Assembly (NCBI RefSeq): GCF_010614725.1
Contig: NZ_JAAEHL010000004.1
Location: 372,001 to 436,000 of the forward strand
Direction of reading: 5' to 3'
From: Flavobacterium ajazii
Lineage (GTDB): Bacteria; Bacteroidota; Bacteroidia; Flavobacteriales; Flavobacteriaceae
Length of the DNA: 64,000 nt
Part shown: positions 37,081-44,916 of the stretch, piece after piece
Position numbering within the stretch: the stretch's first letter is position 1
How the letters are laid out: each line of letters begins with the position of its first letter
Translations under genes and position numbers: made by a program
The notes under the pieces: generated by a model
The model's database searches: none
Told to the model about the DNA's origin: nothing
What the model saw: the letters and a program-made list of their open reading frames with translations, nothing else

Positions 37081-38328
37081 ATGAATCACATGAAAAAGCT
37101 TTTGATTATTGGTTTTGTCTGGCCGGAACCCAACTCATCTGCAGCAGGGGGGAGAATGATGCAATTGATTTCTATTTTTGCAGCAAATGGATTCGAAATT
37201 ACATTTGCAAGTCCTGCTTTAGACAGTGATTTTATGGTTGATTTGGAGGAGTTTGGAGTTATAAAAAAAAGTATTGAACTCAATTCTTCCAGTTTTGATG
37301 ATTTTATTCTGGAACTTAATCCGGATGTGGTTTTGTTTGATCGGTTCATGACTGAAGAGCAATTTGGCTGGAGAGTATCTGAAAACTGTCCGAAAGCCAT
37401 CAGATTATTAGATACAGAAGATTTACATTGCTTAAGGACTGCACGCCAAAAAGCATTCAGAGAAAACAGAACTTTTGAACTGTACGATTTGTTATCTGAG
37501 GAAGTGGCAAAGCGCGAAATTGCAAGTATTTTGAGATGTGATTTATCTTTAATGATTTCAGAATTTGAAATGGAGGTTTTAAATGACGTCTTCAAAATTG
37601 ATCCAAAATTATTGTTTTACCTTCCTTTTTTAGTGGATGAAATGAAGGAAGACGACCTTTTGAAATTACCTTCTTTTGAAGATCGGCAACATTTTATTTT
37701 TATTGGAAATTTTCTTCATGAACCGAACTGGAATACAGTTTTATATTTAAAAGAAGCAATTTGGCCTTCAGTGAAGAAGCAATTTCCGGAGGCTGTTTTA
37801 GAAGTTTATGGAGCTTATCCTTCGCAAAAAGTTTTACAATTGCATCAGCCTAAAGATGGTTTTTATATCAAGGGAAGAGCCGAAGAAGCAAATGAGGTTG
37901 TGAAAAAAGCCAGAGTAGTTTTGGCGTCCATTCGTTTTGGTGCAGGTTTAAAAGGCAAATTATTAGAAGCGATGCAATGTGGAACTCCAAGTGTCACTAC
38001 GGATATTGGAGCTGAGGCAATGCATGCCGGTTTACCCTGGAATGGCTTTATAGAAAATGATATTGAGAATTTTGCAAAACAGGCTGTTTTATTATTTCAG
38101 GATGAAAGTGTCTGGAAGCAATCGCAAAAAAATGGTATTGCAATTATTAATGAATGCTATCAAAAAAATAAATATTCAAATAAATTAATTGATGAAGTCA
38201 ATACATTATTGATGGATTCTGAAAGTCATCGTCTGCATAATTTTATGGGAAGTCTGCTTCAGTATCATACCTTAAAAAGTACCAAATATATGGCAAAATG
38301 GATTGAAGCTAAGAATAAAAAGAATTAG
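37081..38328 (+). CDS. Glycosyltransferase (GT-B fold)
   Basis: The 415-residue protein begins with KKLLIIGFVWPEPNSSAAGG, the nucleotide-sugar family start, and has the GT4-like C-terminal half: IFIGNFLHEPNWNTVLYLKE, LEVYGAYPS, then RVVLASIRFGAGLKGKLLEA with the acidic E370-type region and GTPSVTTDIGAEAM. The acceptor and sugar are unknown. It is a single gene with no sugar-biosynthesis neighbours, so it is probably not part of a capsule cluster. Start could be the ATG at 37081 or the second ATG 9 bases later. Confidence 0.88.
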   Translation: MNHMKKLLIIGFVWPEPNSSAAGGRMMQLISIFAANGFEITFASPALDSDFMVDLEEFGVIKKSIELNSSSFDDFILELNPDVVLFDRFMTEEQFGWRVSENCPKAIRLLDTEDLHCLRTARQKAFRENRTFELYDLLSEEVAKREIASILRCDLSLMISEFEMEVLNDVFKIDPKLLFYLPFLVDEMKEDDLLKLPSFEDRQHFIFIGNFLHEPNWNTVLYLKEAIWPSVKKQFPEAVLEVYGAYPSQKVLQLHQPKDGFYIKGRAEEANEVVKKARVVLASIRFGAGLKGKLLEAMQCGTPSVTTDIGAEAMHAGLPWNGFIENDIENFAKQAVLLFQDESVWKQSQKNGIAIINECYQKNKYSNKLIDEVNTLLMDSESHRLHNFMGSLLQYHTLKSTKYMAKWIEAKNKKN

Positions 38329-38498
38329 TTTTTCAAGGTATTTCAAGTCATGAAATTTGCTTGAATTGACTTGAGATTTGTGTTTAGTATATTGATTTTT
38401 AAATATTTGTATTTTTCGTAACCAAGATTGTACAGGATAGTTTTTGATATAAATAGTAATAATTTACTGACCTTATTAACTATCAACCAAAATTAATT

Positions 38499-39617
38499 AT
38501 GAAAAAAGAAATGTTTAAGAGGCAATTTTTTGTCTCAGTGTTATTCGTTGGTTTAAGTTTTTTTGCCGGCTGTACAGCCGATAGTGAAGAAACAAACGCT
38601 GAAGCTGAAGCTGCGGCGCAAAATGAAACTTATCAGGTTTCAACTGCAAAAGGAGGCAATTTATCTGGTGAAGTAACCGGTTCAACAGGTGCCTATGTTA
38701 CTAAAGTAAATGGTGTAACCAAATACACAGGTTCTGATTATGTGGCTGCAATTCAGGCTGCGATTAACAATCTTACTTCTGGGAGGGATGTAAAAGAATG
38801 GGTAACTGTTCGTGTTTCTGGTGCATCAGGTTCAACTGGCGGTGCTCTGAAATATGTAAATATGGCTAGTTATACCGGTTTGGATTTTGTAAACAATACT
38901 TTTAATGCGAATAGTGGTGATGCTTTGGTTATTCCGATTTGGGCAGACAGAAAAACGAATGTCGAAGTAAAAAACCTGAAAGTTACCGGAAAGCCACGTT
39001 ATGGTATTTGGTTTAAAGGCTGTACGGTAATGAATATCAGTAATATTACTATGAATATTGGAGTACCTCAGGCTGATTTAGGATTAGGAATCAGAGTTGA
39101 TAATAGTACGGCAGCTACCAGTAATCTGACTATTAGCGGAACTATTAATATTACAGGCGGTGATAATTCTATCGAAACCTATGGTGTTGACGGATTTTCT
39201 ATTGGAAACGTGACTTCCAGTAATAATGCCGCTTGTGGAGTATTATTGAATCAATCTAAAAATGGTACTGTGGGTACGGTTACAGGAACTAATAACAGTA
39301 CTACCGGTTCAGTTACAGGTTATGCAACTTTTCGCTGCGCCAATAATAACGGACCAAATATCGTTTGTACTAAAGTGTATTCCCGAGGCAGCGGACGCGG
39401 TTTCTTTAGTGTTACAGGCAGCAATGGCTGTACTGTAAATACTGTAGATATTGCAAATACAGCCATTCAGGGCATATTATTGCAAGATGCGTCTAATACA
39501 AAAGTATTAGCCGGTACAGTTAGTAATGGTCATCCTAATGTTCAGCATGTAAATTCAACAAGCTGTAGTACTAAAGTAAATGGTCAGACCTATACTGCTA
39601 CAAACGGTAGCTGGTAA
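38499..39617 (+). CDS. Lipoprotein with a right-handed beta-helix
   Basis: The 372-residue product starts with a lipoprotein signal peptide (FFAGC, Cys25), then an acidic spacer (SEETNAEAEAAAQNE) and about 300 residues of Asn/Thr/Gly/Val-rich short repeats such as LDFVNNTFNANSGDALVIP, VEVKNLKVTGKPRYGIWFKG and GVDGFSIGNVTSSNNAACGV. That pattern is a parallel beta-helix as in pectate-lyase-like proteins. Catalytic residues for a polysaccharide lyase are not obvious, so it could be a lyase, a glycan-binding protein or an adhesin. The helix has at least eight turns. It is a single-gene unit with its own terminator. Confidence 0.8.
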   Translation: MKKEMFKRQFFVSVLFVGLSFFAGCTADSEETNAEAEAAAQNETYQVSTAKGGNLSGEVTGSTGAYVTKVNGVTKYTGSDYVAAIQAAINNLTSGRDVKEWVTVRVSGASGSTGGALKYVNMASYTGLDFVNNTFNANSGDALVIPIWADRKTNVEVKNLKVTGKPRYGIWFKGCTVMNISNITMNIGVPQADLGLGIRVDNSTAATSNLTISGTINITGGDNSIETYGVDGFSIGNVTSSNNAACGVLLNQSKNGTVGTVTGTNNSTTGSVTGYATFRCANNNGPNIVCTKVYSRGSGRGFFSVTGSNGCTVNTVDIANTAIQGILLQDASNTKVLAGTVSNGHPNVQHVNSTSCSTKVNGQTYTATNGSW

Positions 39618-39635
39618 TTATTGTAATATAAAAAC

Positions 39636-39665
39636 AAAGGCGATGTGAAAAATCACATCGCTTTT
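39636..39665 (+). terminator. Terminator after the beta-helix lipoprotein
   Basis: GCGATGTGA and TCACATCGC form 9-base arms around AAAA, followed by TTTTATTAT. Confidence 0.85.
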
Positions 39666-39679
39666 ATTATAACCTTTTT

Positions 39680-40249
39680 ATGAATGGATTAATGAGTCGA
39701 TTTGTTTTTTTTGCACTTCTGTTGCTTTTTTACGGATGTAAAGATTCTTCCCGAGAACAGATTGTAGATTTTAAAAGGACTATTTTAGAACAGAAGAATG
39801 TTTTTACAGTCCCTAAAAAGTTGAAAGATAATTTTCTGCAAAAATTCCCGACACTTGAAATGATAAAAAAAGAAGATTATTCTAATTTATTTTGGGACTT
39901 TTATGACCGAAATATGATTCCAAGCGAATGTTATACGGATATTAATAACGACCAGATACTTGATTATGCTTTGTTAGTAAAGGATGGTGATAAATTAAAA
40001 TTAGGAATCATTTTCTCTTCAGATAAAGATTATTCATATTGGATTTCTCCTTTTTCGATTGAAAATGTAAATTCTGGAGGAGTGAATTTTTGCGTGTCTG
40101 TAAAACCTGCGGGAAGAACAGATGTTGTAAAAAAAGCCCCGGAATCTCTCGTAATAAAGAAAAACGGATTTCTTTTGAGGAATTTGGAACAGGATTCCTT
40201 TATATTTTATGAAACCAATGGAGAAATAAAGACGTTTAAAATGCTTTAG
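39680..40249 (+). CDS. Putative lipoprotein
   Basis: The 189-residue product has a lipoprotein signal peptide ending in LLFYGC. The rest contains CYTDINNDQILDYALLVKDG, similar to VCBS/FG-GAP-like segments that bind calcium through an Asp-rich loop (DINNDQILD). I do not recognise a full domain. It is 13 bases upstream of another lipoprotein gene, so the two are probably cotranscribed. Confidence 0.7.
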   Translation: MNGLMSRFVFFALLLLFYGCKDSSREQIVDFKRTILEQKNVFTVPKKLKDNFLQKFPTLEMIKKEDYSNLFWDFYDRNMIPSECYTDINNDQILDYALLVKDGDKLKLGIIFSSDKDYSYWISPFSIENVNSGGVNFCVSVKPAGRTDVVKKAPESLVIKKNGFLLRNLEQDSFIFYETNGEIKTFKML

Positions 40250-40262
40250 AACAATTGACTTA

Positions 40263-40928
40263 ATGAAACAACTTAATATTTATAAAATAGTTTTTTTTCT
40301 TTTTTTCATTTCTTTATTTTCTTGTAAAAATGCTGAAACGGCAGAAGATATAGACGGAAATGTATATCATACAATCAGGATTGGAAGGCAAACATGGATG
40401 GTAGAAAATCTTAAAGTTACTCGTTTTAATAATGGGGATTCAATTAAAAAGTTTGAAAGTAACAGCGATTGGAAACAGGCAAACCAGGCGGGTTATTCTT
40501 TCTATAATAATGATGTTACTATTGTAAAAGATTATGGTTTTTTATATAACTATAAATGTCTGCAAGATGCACGAGGAATTGCTCCGGAAGGTTGGAGGAT
40601 TCCAACAGAAGAAGATTTAAGAGAACTGGAGTCATTTGTAAATTCCAATTCAATAGGAATTTTTTTAAAAGAAAAAGGGAATTCACATTGGTTGCCATCT
40701 AATGTAGTTGGAAATAATGCAACGGGTTTTAATGCATTGCCGGGTGGTTATCGCGATGAGGAAGGAAATTTTTACATGCTTAGATCTAACGGGTATTATT
40801 GGACTACGAATGGAAGTTTTGAATTCTACAATTGGAGCGACAGAATGTTTCAGGCTTTTGCAGATACAAGAAGGGACAGTGTTTTTAAGCGATACGGATT
40901 TTCAATCAAATGTATTAAAGAGGAATAA
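40263..40928 (+). CDS. FISUMP-domain lipoprotein
   Basis: The 221-residue lipoprotein (signal ending LFSC, Cys21) carries a Fibrobacter succinogenes major paralogous domain: DIDGNVYHTIRIGRQTWMVE, NLKVTRFNNGD, GFLYNYKCLQDARGIAPEGW, RIPTEEDLRELESF, FNALPGGYRDEEGNFY and YGFSIKCIKEE. The fold is related to formylglycine-generating-enzyme/C-lectin-like proteins and is common on Bacteroidota surfaces. The ligand is unknown. Confidence 0.88.
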   Translation: MKQLNIYKIVFFLFFISLFSCKNAETAEDIDGNVYHTIRIGRQTWMVENLKVTRFNNGDSIKKFESNSDWKQANQAGYSFYNNDVTIVKDYGFLYNYKCLQDARGIAPEGWRIPTEEDLRELESFVNSNSIGIFLKEKGNSHWLPSNVVGNNATGFNALPGGYRDEEGNFYMLRSNGYYWTTNGSFEFYNWSDRMFQAFADTRRDSVFKRYGFSIKCIKEE

Positions 40929-40996
40929 TTTTATGGAAAGCCTGCTATTTATTCTGCTTTAAAAAACACAAAATAGACAGAAGACTAAAAATAAAA

Positions 40997-41887
40997 TTAA
41001 ACTTCCATTTTTCCAAAACCTACCGTTTCGCGATAAATTTGCGGAGAGATATCTGCATTGGTTTTAAAGAAACGGCTGAAATAATGTTCGTCGTCATAGC
41101 CTAATTCATAAGCGATTTCTTTTACAGTTTTATTAGTCATATAAAGTTCTCTTTTGGCTTCAATAATGATTCTTTCTGAAATCAAATCGGTCAGGGTTTT
41201 GTTGAAGTAGTTTTTAGACAATTTAGCCAATGCTTTAGAGGAAATATTAAGCATATCAGCATAATGTCCGGCCGAATGTTTGGTTTTAAAATTAAGTTCA
41301 ATTGCATCCTTTAGATTTTGAAGAATAACAGGTTCCTTAGAATCGGGAACCGATTTCATTTCTTCTAATTGTTCTGTTTTTAATCGTGAAGCTGTGATTA
41401 AAAAGATTTTTAAGTACGAAATCAACAACTCATACTGCGCCAATTCCGCATTCTGAATTTCAGCTTTCATTTGATCAATCACCATTTTAAAAGTCTGTTC
41501 CGCTTGTTCGGTAACCTGAACATAAGGTGGCTGATAAATATTGTTGAACAAAACGCCATTGCAGGAAACCTCTTTTTGATGCATGTGAATGCAGTAAAAA
41601 CCGGGGTGAAAATGAATTGCAATTCCTTCAATCGGCTTATTTACACAAAGCATAAATGGTTGATAAGGAGAAAAGGCGAGGAGGGAATTTTCCTCAAAAT
41701 GATGTTCTGCAAAATCGGCTTTTACTTTCCCTTTTCCTTTGGTTACCCAAATTAAAGAGTAATAATTATTGCGCTGTAAATGGTCAAAATGGCTGTTGTC
41801 ATCAAAGGGAAGAATTTTAAAAGCCAAATTCCCATTCTGTGGATTGATTAAAGTGAAAACATTTTGAGAGCTCATAATCGGTTTCAT
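40997..41887 (-). CDS. AraC-family transcriptional regulator
   Basis: The protein of about 296 residues has an N-terminal cupin-like sensor half (YSLIWVTKGKGKVKADFAEH, then SLLAFSPYQPFML) and a C-terminal double HTH (HSAGHYADMLNISSKALAKL, then KTVKEIAYELGYDDEHYFSR). It lies 71 bases downstream of the AhpD-like gene on the same strand, and the two may form an operon. I chose the ATG at 41887 (MKPIM) because A-rich bases precede it; an ATG at 41911 is also in frame. Confidence 0.9.
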   Translation of the reverse strand: MKPIMSSQNVFTLINPQNGNLAFKILPFDDNSHFDHLQRNNYYSLIWVTKGKGKVKADFAEHHFEENSLLAFSPYQPFMLCVNKPIEGIAIHFHPGFYCIHMHQKEVSCNGVLFNNIYQPPYVQVTEQAEQTFKMVIDQMKAEIQNAELAQYELLISYLKIFLITASRLKTEQLEEMKSVPDSKEPVILQNLKDAIELNFKTKHSAGHYADMLNISSKALAKLSKNYFNKTLTDLISERIIIEAKRELYMTNKTVKEIAYELGYDDEHYFSRFFKTNADISPQIYRETVGFGKMEV

Positions 41888-41958
41888 TTTTAGAAATATA
41901 AAGATAGTCATGAAAATAATTCACAACTATCTCTATAACTTGTTTTTTGTTGTCTGTA

Positions 41959-42510
41959 TTAGTTTTGTAATTCCAAGTTAGAAACTTTTGGAAAGTCAAT
42001 TTCTGTGTTTGCTACGTTGTTAAAGTAGTTTGTCAGTACATTCAAAGCAACATGAGCGATAGTTTCTGCAATTTCAGCATCAGAAACTCCTGTGTTTTTA
42101 GCTTTATTTACATCTTCATCGTTTGCTAAACCACCTTTACTGATTAATGTTTTGGCTAATTGCAAAATTGCTTCTGTTTTAGCGTCAGCAGCATTTCCTG
42201 TTCTTGCTGCGTGTAAAACTGCTGGATCTGCTTTTACCAATTTTTCTCCGATAAAAGTGTGAGCGGCTAAACAGTAATCACAAGAGTTGCTTTCTGAAAC
42301 CGCCAATGCAATTAATTCACCTGTTTTTGCGCTTAATTTTCCGTGGCTCAAAGCGCCGCTTAAATTCAAATATCCTTCCAAAACTGCTGGAGAATTCCCC
42401 ATTGTTCTCATCATGTTTGGTACAACGCCTAATTTTGCCTGAACTGCGTTGAATAAATCTTTAGTTTTTCCTGTAACTTCTTCTGGGTTTAATGCTGTTA
42501 ATCGTGCCAT
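41959..42510 (-). CDS. Carboxymuconolactone decarboxylase/AhpD-like protein
   Basis: The 183-residue protein has the AhpD-type active site SCDYCLAAHTFIGEKL, with a CxxC pair and a nearby His, which suggests a peroxidase or thiol-dependent activity. The rest of the helical fold matches (LFNAVQAKLGVVPNMMRTMG, KTGELIALAVSESNSCDYC). It probably detoxifies peroxides with a thiol donor. The following AraC-type gene may regulate it. Confidence 0.9.
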   Translation of the reverse strand: MARLTALNPEEVTGKTKDLFNAVQAKLGVVPNMMRTMGNSPAVLEGYLNLSGALSHGKLSAKTGELIALAVSESNSCDYCLAAHTFIGEKLVKADPAVLHAARTGNAADAKTEAILQLAKTLISKGGLANDEDVNKAKNTGVSDAEIAETIAHVALNVLTNYFNNVANTEIDFPKVSNLELQN

Positions 42511-42683
42511 TGTATTTAATTTTTAATGTTATTATTAGTTGTTGTCTTTTGACATTACAAAGTTGCAACGATTACAGATTTTAGAACATGGAGAATGTAC
42601 GCTATGTGATGGACAATTTTCCCTGTTGTTTTTTTAGTGAAGAATTATCTAGGTATTTTGGTTTTCATAATAAAGTTTATCAG

Positions 42684-42770
42684 GAGCTAATCCCGCTATC
42701 CGTTACAATCTTTTGTGTCTCATTAAAGAAACGAGACACAAAAGGATTTTCACTTCTATCGGGGCTAGGG
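42684..42770. repeat. Hairpin repeat of the CTTTTGTG family (copy 1)
   Basis: GAGCTAATCCCGCTATCCGT leads into CTTTTGTGTCTC at 42710-42721, which pairs exactly with GAGACACAAAAG at 42733-42744. TATCGGGGCTAGG closes it. A second copy with the same layout is at 63470-63556. Confidence 0.7.
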
Positions 42771-42801
42771 CATTCGGTTTCATAAGAATGTTTTTGTTTG
42801 T

Positions 42802-42907
42802 TTTGTCATTTCGACTGAAAGGAGAAATCACACACGAAATTCGACAAAGATTGACGACATACTTTGTCGAATTTCGTGTGTGATTCCTCGTTCCTTGGAA
42901 TGACAAA
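42802..42907. mobile_element. MITE-like palindromic element
   Basis: A perfect 24-base inner inverted repeat at 42826-42849 and 42862-42885 (starting AATCACACACGAAATTCG) surrounds a 12-base loop. Outer ends TTTGTCATTTCGACTGAAAG and the CTCGTTCCTTGGAATGACAA side are imperfectly complementary. It has no ORF. Related GTCATTtCGA/GTCATaCTGAGC starts are common intergenic repeats in Bacteroidota, and a partial one is at 63441-63460. Confidence 0.65.
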
Positions 42908-42918
42908 CCAAGTGTAAA

Positions 42919-42953
42919 AAAATAGGTTGTTCCTTTCAGGAACAACCTATTTT
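42919..42953. terminator. Terminator of the M1 peptidase gene
   Basis: AAAATAGGTTGTTCC and GGAACAACCTATTTT are exact 15-base arms around TTTCA. It lies 23 bases downstream of the M1 stop on the minus strand. Confidence 0.9.
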
Positions 42954-42975
42954 AAAATTATATTATTAAAAATGT

Positions 42976-44823
42976 CTATTTCAAAACCCCTTCAACAGCC
43001 TGAATAGTCGTTGCATGATAACCAGATTTCGCTTTATCAAATACTTTGTTAGCCCAAACTTTTCCTTCTGGAGTTTTAACCATTTCTTTATAAAGCATCA
43101 TAACAGAACCTGTTCTGCTGATTCCAATCAAAAATTGTTCAATTGCAGGATCAGCCACTTTATATTGATGACGAATTGCCTGAACAAACCATTGACGTTT
43201 GATGATAAAGTTACCGCCTTTTGTAAAGTTGAATTCTTTATCAATCGCTTCCATTTCTTTTGCTGTAATATCAGCTGGAAGGTGATCAATAAAATGCTGT
43301 TTTTCTGCAGTTGTTGTAATTTTTTTGCTCAAACCGGCAACACCAGTTTCTCTCCAGCTTTTTTGAATCGCATCAATAGTATCAAATTCTGCTGAGCTTA
43401 CCGGAAGAATATTCGATGGGATTCCTGGTTTGTAAATCCAATCTTCCAATTTGATTTTATCTGCCAAGGCTTTGTCTCCTTTAATAAGATTTTCATTCAA
43501 ATACTTTACAAAATCTTCTGTTGTGATAGATTGGAAAGCATGAGAATCAAAATAATTCTTAATAAACGGATCAAATTTGTCACGTCCAACCGCATTTTCA
43601 ATAACTCTTAAAAATGCATACCCTTTTACGTAAGGAATCTGGCTGATTCCATCATCAGGATTTCTGCCTGTTAAACTTACTTTTAATCTTGTATCAGGAC
43701 TTGTATCTCCGTATTCCGCAACATTGTCAGTCAACTCTTTATTCGTGATAACGTTTTGCATGTCAAATTCTTTCTTTCCGAAAATAGCTTCGCCAATTCT
43801 ATGTTCCACATAAGTAGTAAAACCTTCGTTTAACCAAATATCATCCCAAGTAGCATTTGTAACTAAGTTTCCGCTCCAGCTGTGTCCTAATTCGTGTGCT
43901 AACAAGCTTGTCAACGAACGATCTCCGGCAATTACTCCCGGAGTTAAGAAAGTCAAGTTCGGATTCTCCATTCCGCCATAAGGGAAACTTGGAGGTAAAA
44001 CCAATACATCGTAACGTCCCCATCTGTATGGCCCGTATAATTTTTCGGCTGCGTTTACCATTTTTCCTAGCTCAGCAAATTCGTAAGCCGCACTTTTTAA
44101 AACAGATGGTTCTGCGTAAACTCCAGTTCTGTTGTCAATTGCTTGGAATTCGATATCTCCAACCGCAATTGCCATTAAATAAGAAGGAATTGCCTTGTCT
44201 TGTTTGAAAGTATAAACTCCAGTATCGTTTTTCTTCTGTGGATTTACAGCACTCATAACTGCTAATAAATCTTTAGGAACTGTAACTTTTGCATTATAAG
44301 TAAAACGAATTCCTGGTGAATCCTGACACGGAATCCAAGTACGAGACCAAACACTTTCGCCTTGAGAAAACAAGAAAGGTTTCTTTTTGTCTGCTGTTTG
44401 TGCTGGTTTCAGCCATTGTAATGCTACAGCGTCTTTAGTGGTGTTGTAGTAAATGTTTACTTTAGTTGTATTGGGTTCAATTGTGATATGAAGCGGTTTT
44501 CCGTGAAATTCAACATCTTTTCCAAGTTCAAATTTGGTTTCTTTTTCTTCATCTCCAAGGGTAACTTTTGTAATGTTTAAAGTGTTTTCGTCGAAAATAA
44601 TTTCGTTTCCTTTACTGATGTTTTCAATTGTCCAAGATGCTTTACCGGAAATGGTTTGTGTATCAAAATCAACTTTGATATCAAGATCAAGATGCTTGAC
44701 AACGGCAAGTTCCGGTTTAGAATAACTGTGTTCGTCTGTAACAGCAGTAGTTTTTTCTGTTTGCTCTTTTTTCTGGCAGGCAATTGCTGTCAGAAATAAA
44801 GCGACAAGAATTAGTTTCTTCAT
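42976..44823 (-). CDS. M1-family zinc aminopeptidase, lipoprotein
   Basis: The 615-residue protein resembles leukotriene A4 hydrolase-type M1 peptidases. It has the substrate motif PYGGMENPNLTF, the zinc motif LLAHELGHSWSGNLVTNATW with the following glutamate in WLNEGFTTYVE, and the C-terminal LTA4H-like helical domain. A lipoprotein signal (LTAIACQKKE, Cys16) anchors it to a membrane. It would trim N-terminal residues from peptides outside the cytoplasm. It lies 93 bases downstream of pdhC but is separated from it by a terminator. Confidence 0.94.
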   Translation of the reverse strand: MKKLILVALFLTAIACQKKEQTEKTTAVTDEHSYSKPELAVVKHLDLDIKVDFDTQTISGKASWTIENISKGNEIIFDENTLNITKVTLGDEEKETKFELGKDVEFHGKPLHITIEPNTTKVNIYYNTTKDAVALQWLKPAQTADKKKPFLFSQGESVWSRTWIPCQDSPGIRFTYNAKVTVPKDLLAVMSAVNPQKKNDTGVYTFKQDKAIPSYLMAIAVGDIEFQAIDNRTGVYAEPSVLKSAAYEFAELGKMVNAAEKLYGPYRWGRYDVLVLPPSFPYGGMENPNLTFLTPGVIAGDRSLTSLLAHELGHSWSGNLVTNATWDDIWLNEGFTTYVEHRIGEAIFGKKEFDMQNVITNKELTDNVAEYGDTSPDTRLKVSLTGRNPDDGISQIPYVKGYAFLRVIENAVGRDKFDPFIKNYFDSHAFQSITTEDFVKYLNENLIKGDKALADKIKLEDWIYKPGIPSNILPVSSAEFDTIDAIQKSWRETGVAGLSKKITTTAEKQHFIDHLPADITAKEMEAIDKEFNFTKGGNFIIKRQWFVQAIRHQYKVADPAIEQFLIGISRTGSVMMLYKEMVKTPEGKVWANKVFDKAKSGYHATTIQAVEGVLK

Positions 44824-44862
44824 TTTACAAGGTTTTGAATTTGAGGATGAAAAGTAAACAAA

Positions 44863-44896
44863 AAATCCCGTCCCGAAAAACTTCGGGACGGGATTT
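44863..44896 (-). terminator. Terminator of pdhA-pdhC
   Basis: AAATCCCGTCCCG and CGGGACGGGATTT form exact 13-base arms around an 8-base loop, with six T residues following on the minus strand. Confidence 0.9.
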
Positions 44897-44916
44897 AATT
44901 ATAAAATTAACAACGA

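Larger units (their letters stand above)
42511..42975. other. Gene-free spacer holding two repeat elements and a terminator
   Basis: This 465-base gap between the AhpD-like and M1 peptidase genes contains no convincing gene. It holds a hairpin repeat at 42684-42770, a MITE-like palindrome at 42802-42907 and the M1 terminator at 42919-42953. The first 170 bases show only A/T-rich sequence, probably the promoter of the AhpD-like gene. Confidence 0.7.

Noticed and set aside
37086..37595. Minus-strand ORF of 169 codons opposite the glycosyltransferase gene
   Set aside because: The plus-strand gene has clear family motifs. The antisense frame is Ser/Lys/Asn-rich noise.
42588..42785. Plus-strand ORF of 65 codons in the spacer before the M1 peptidase gene
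   Set aside because: It runs into the CTTTTGTG repeat, has no A-rich start region or recognisable protein pattern, and its end is made of repeat sequence.
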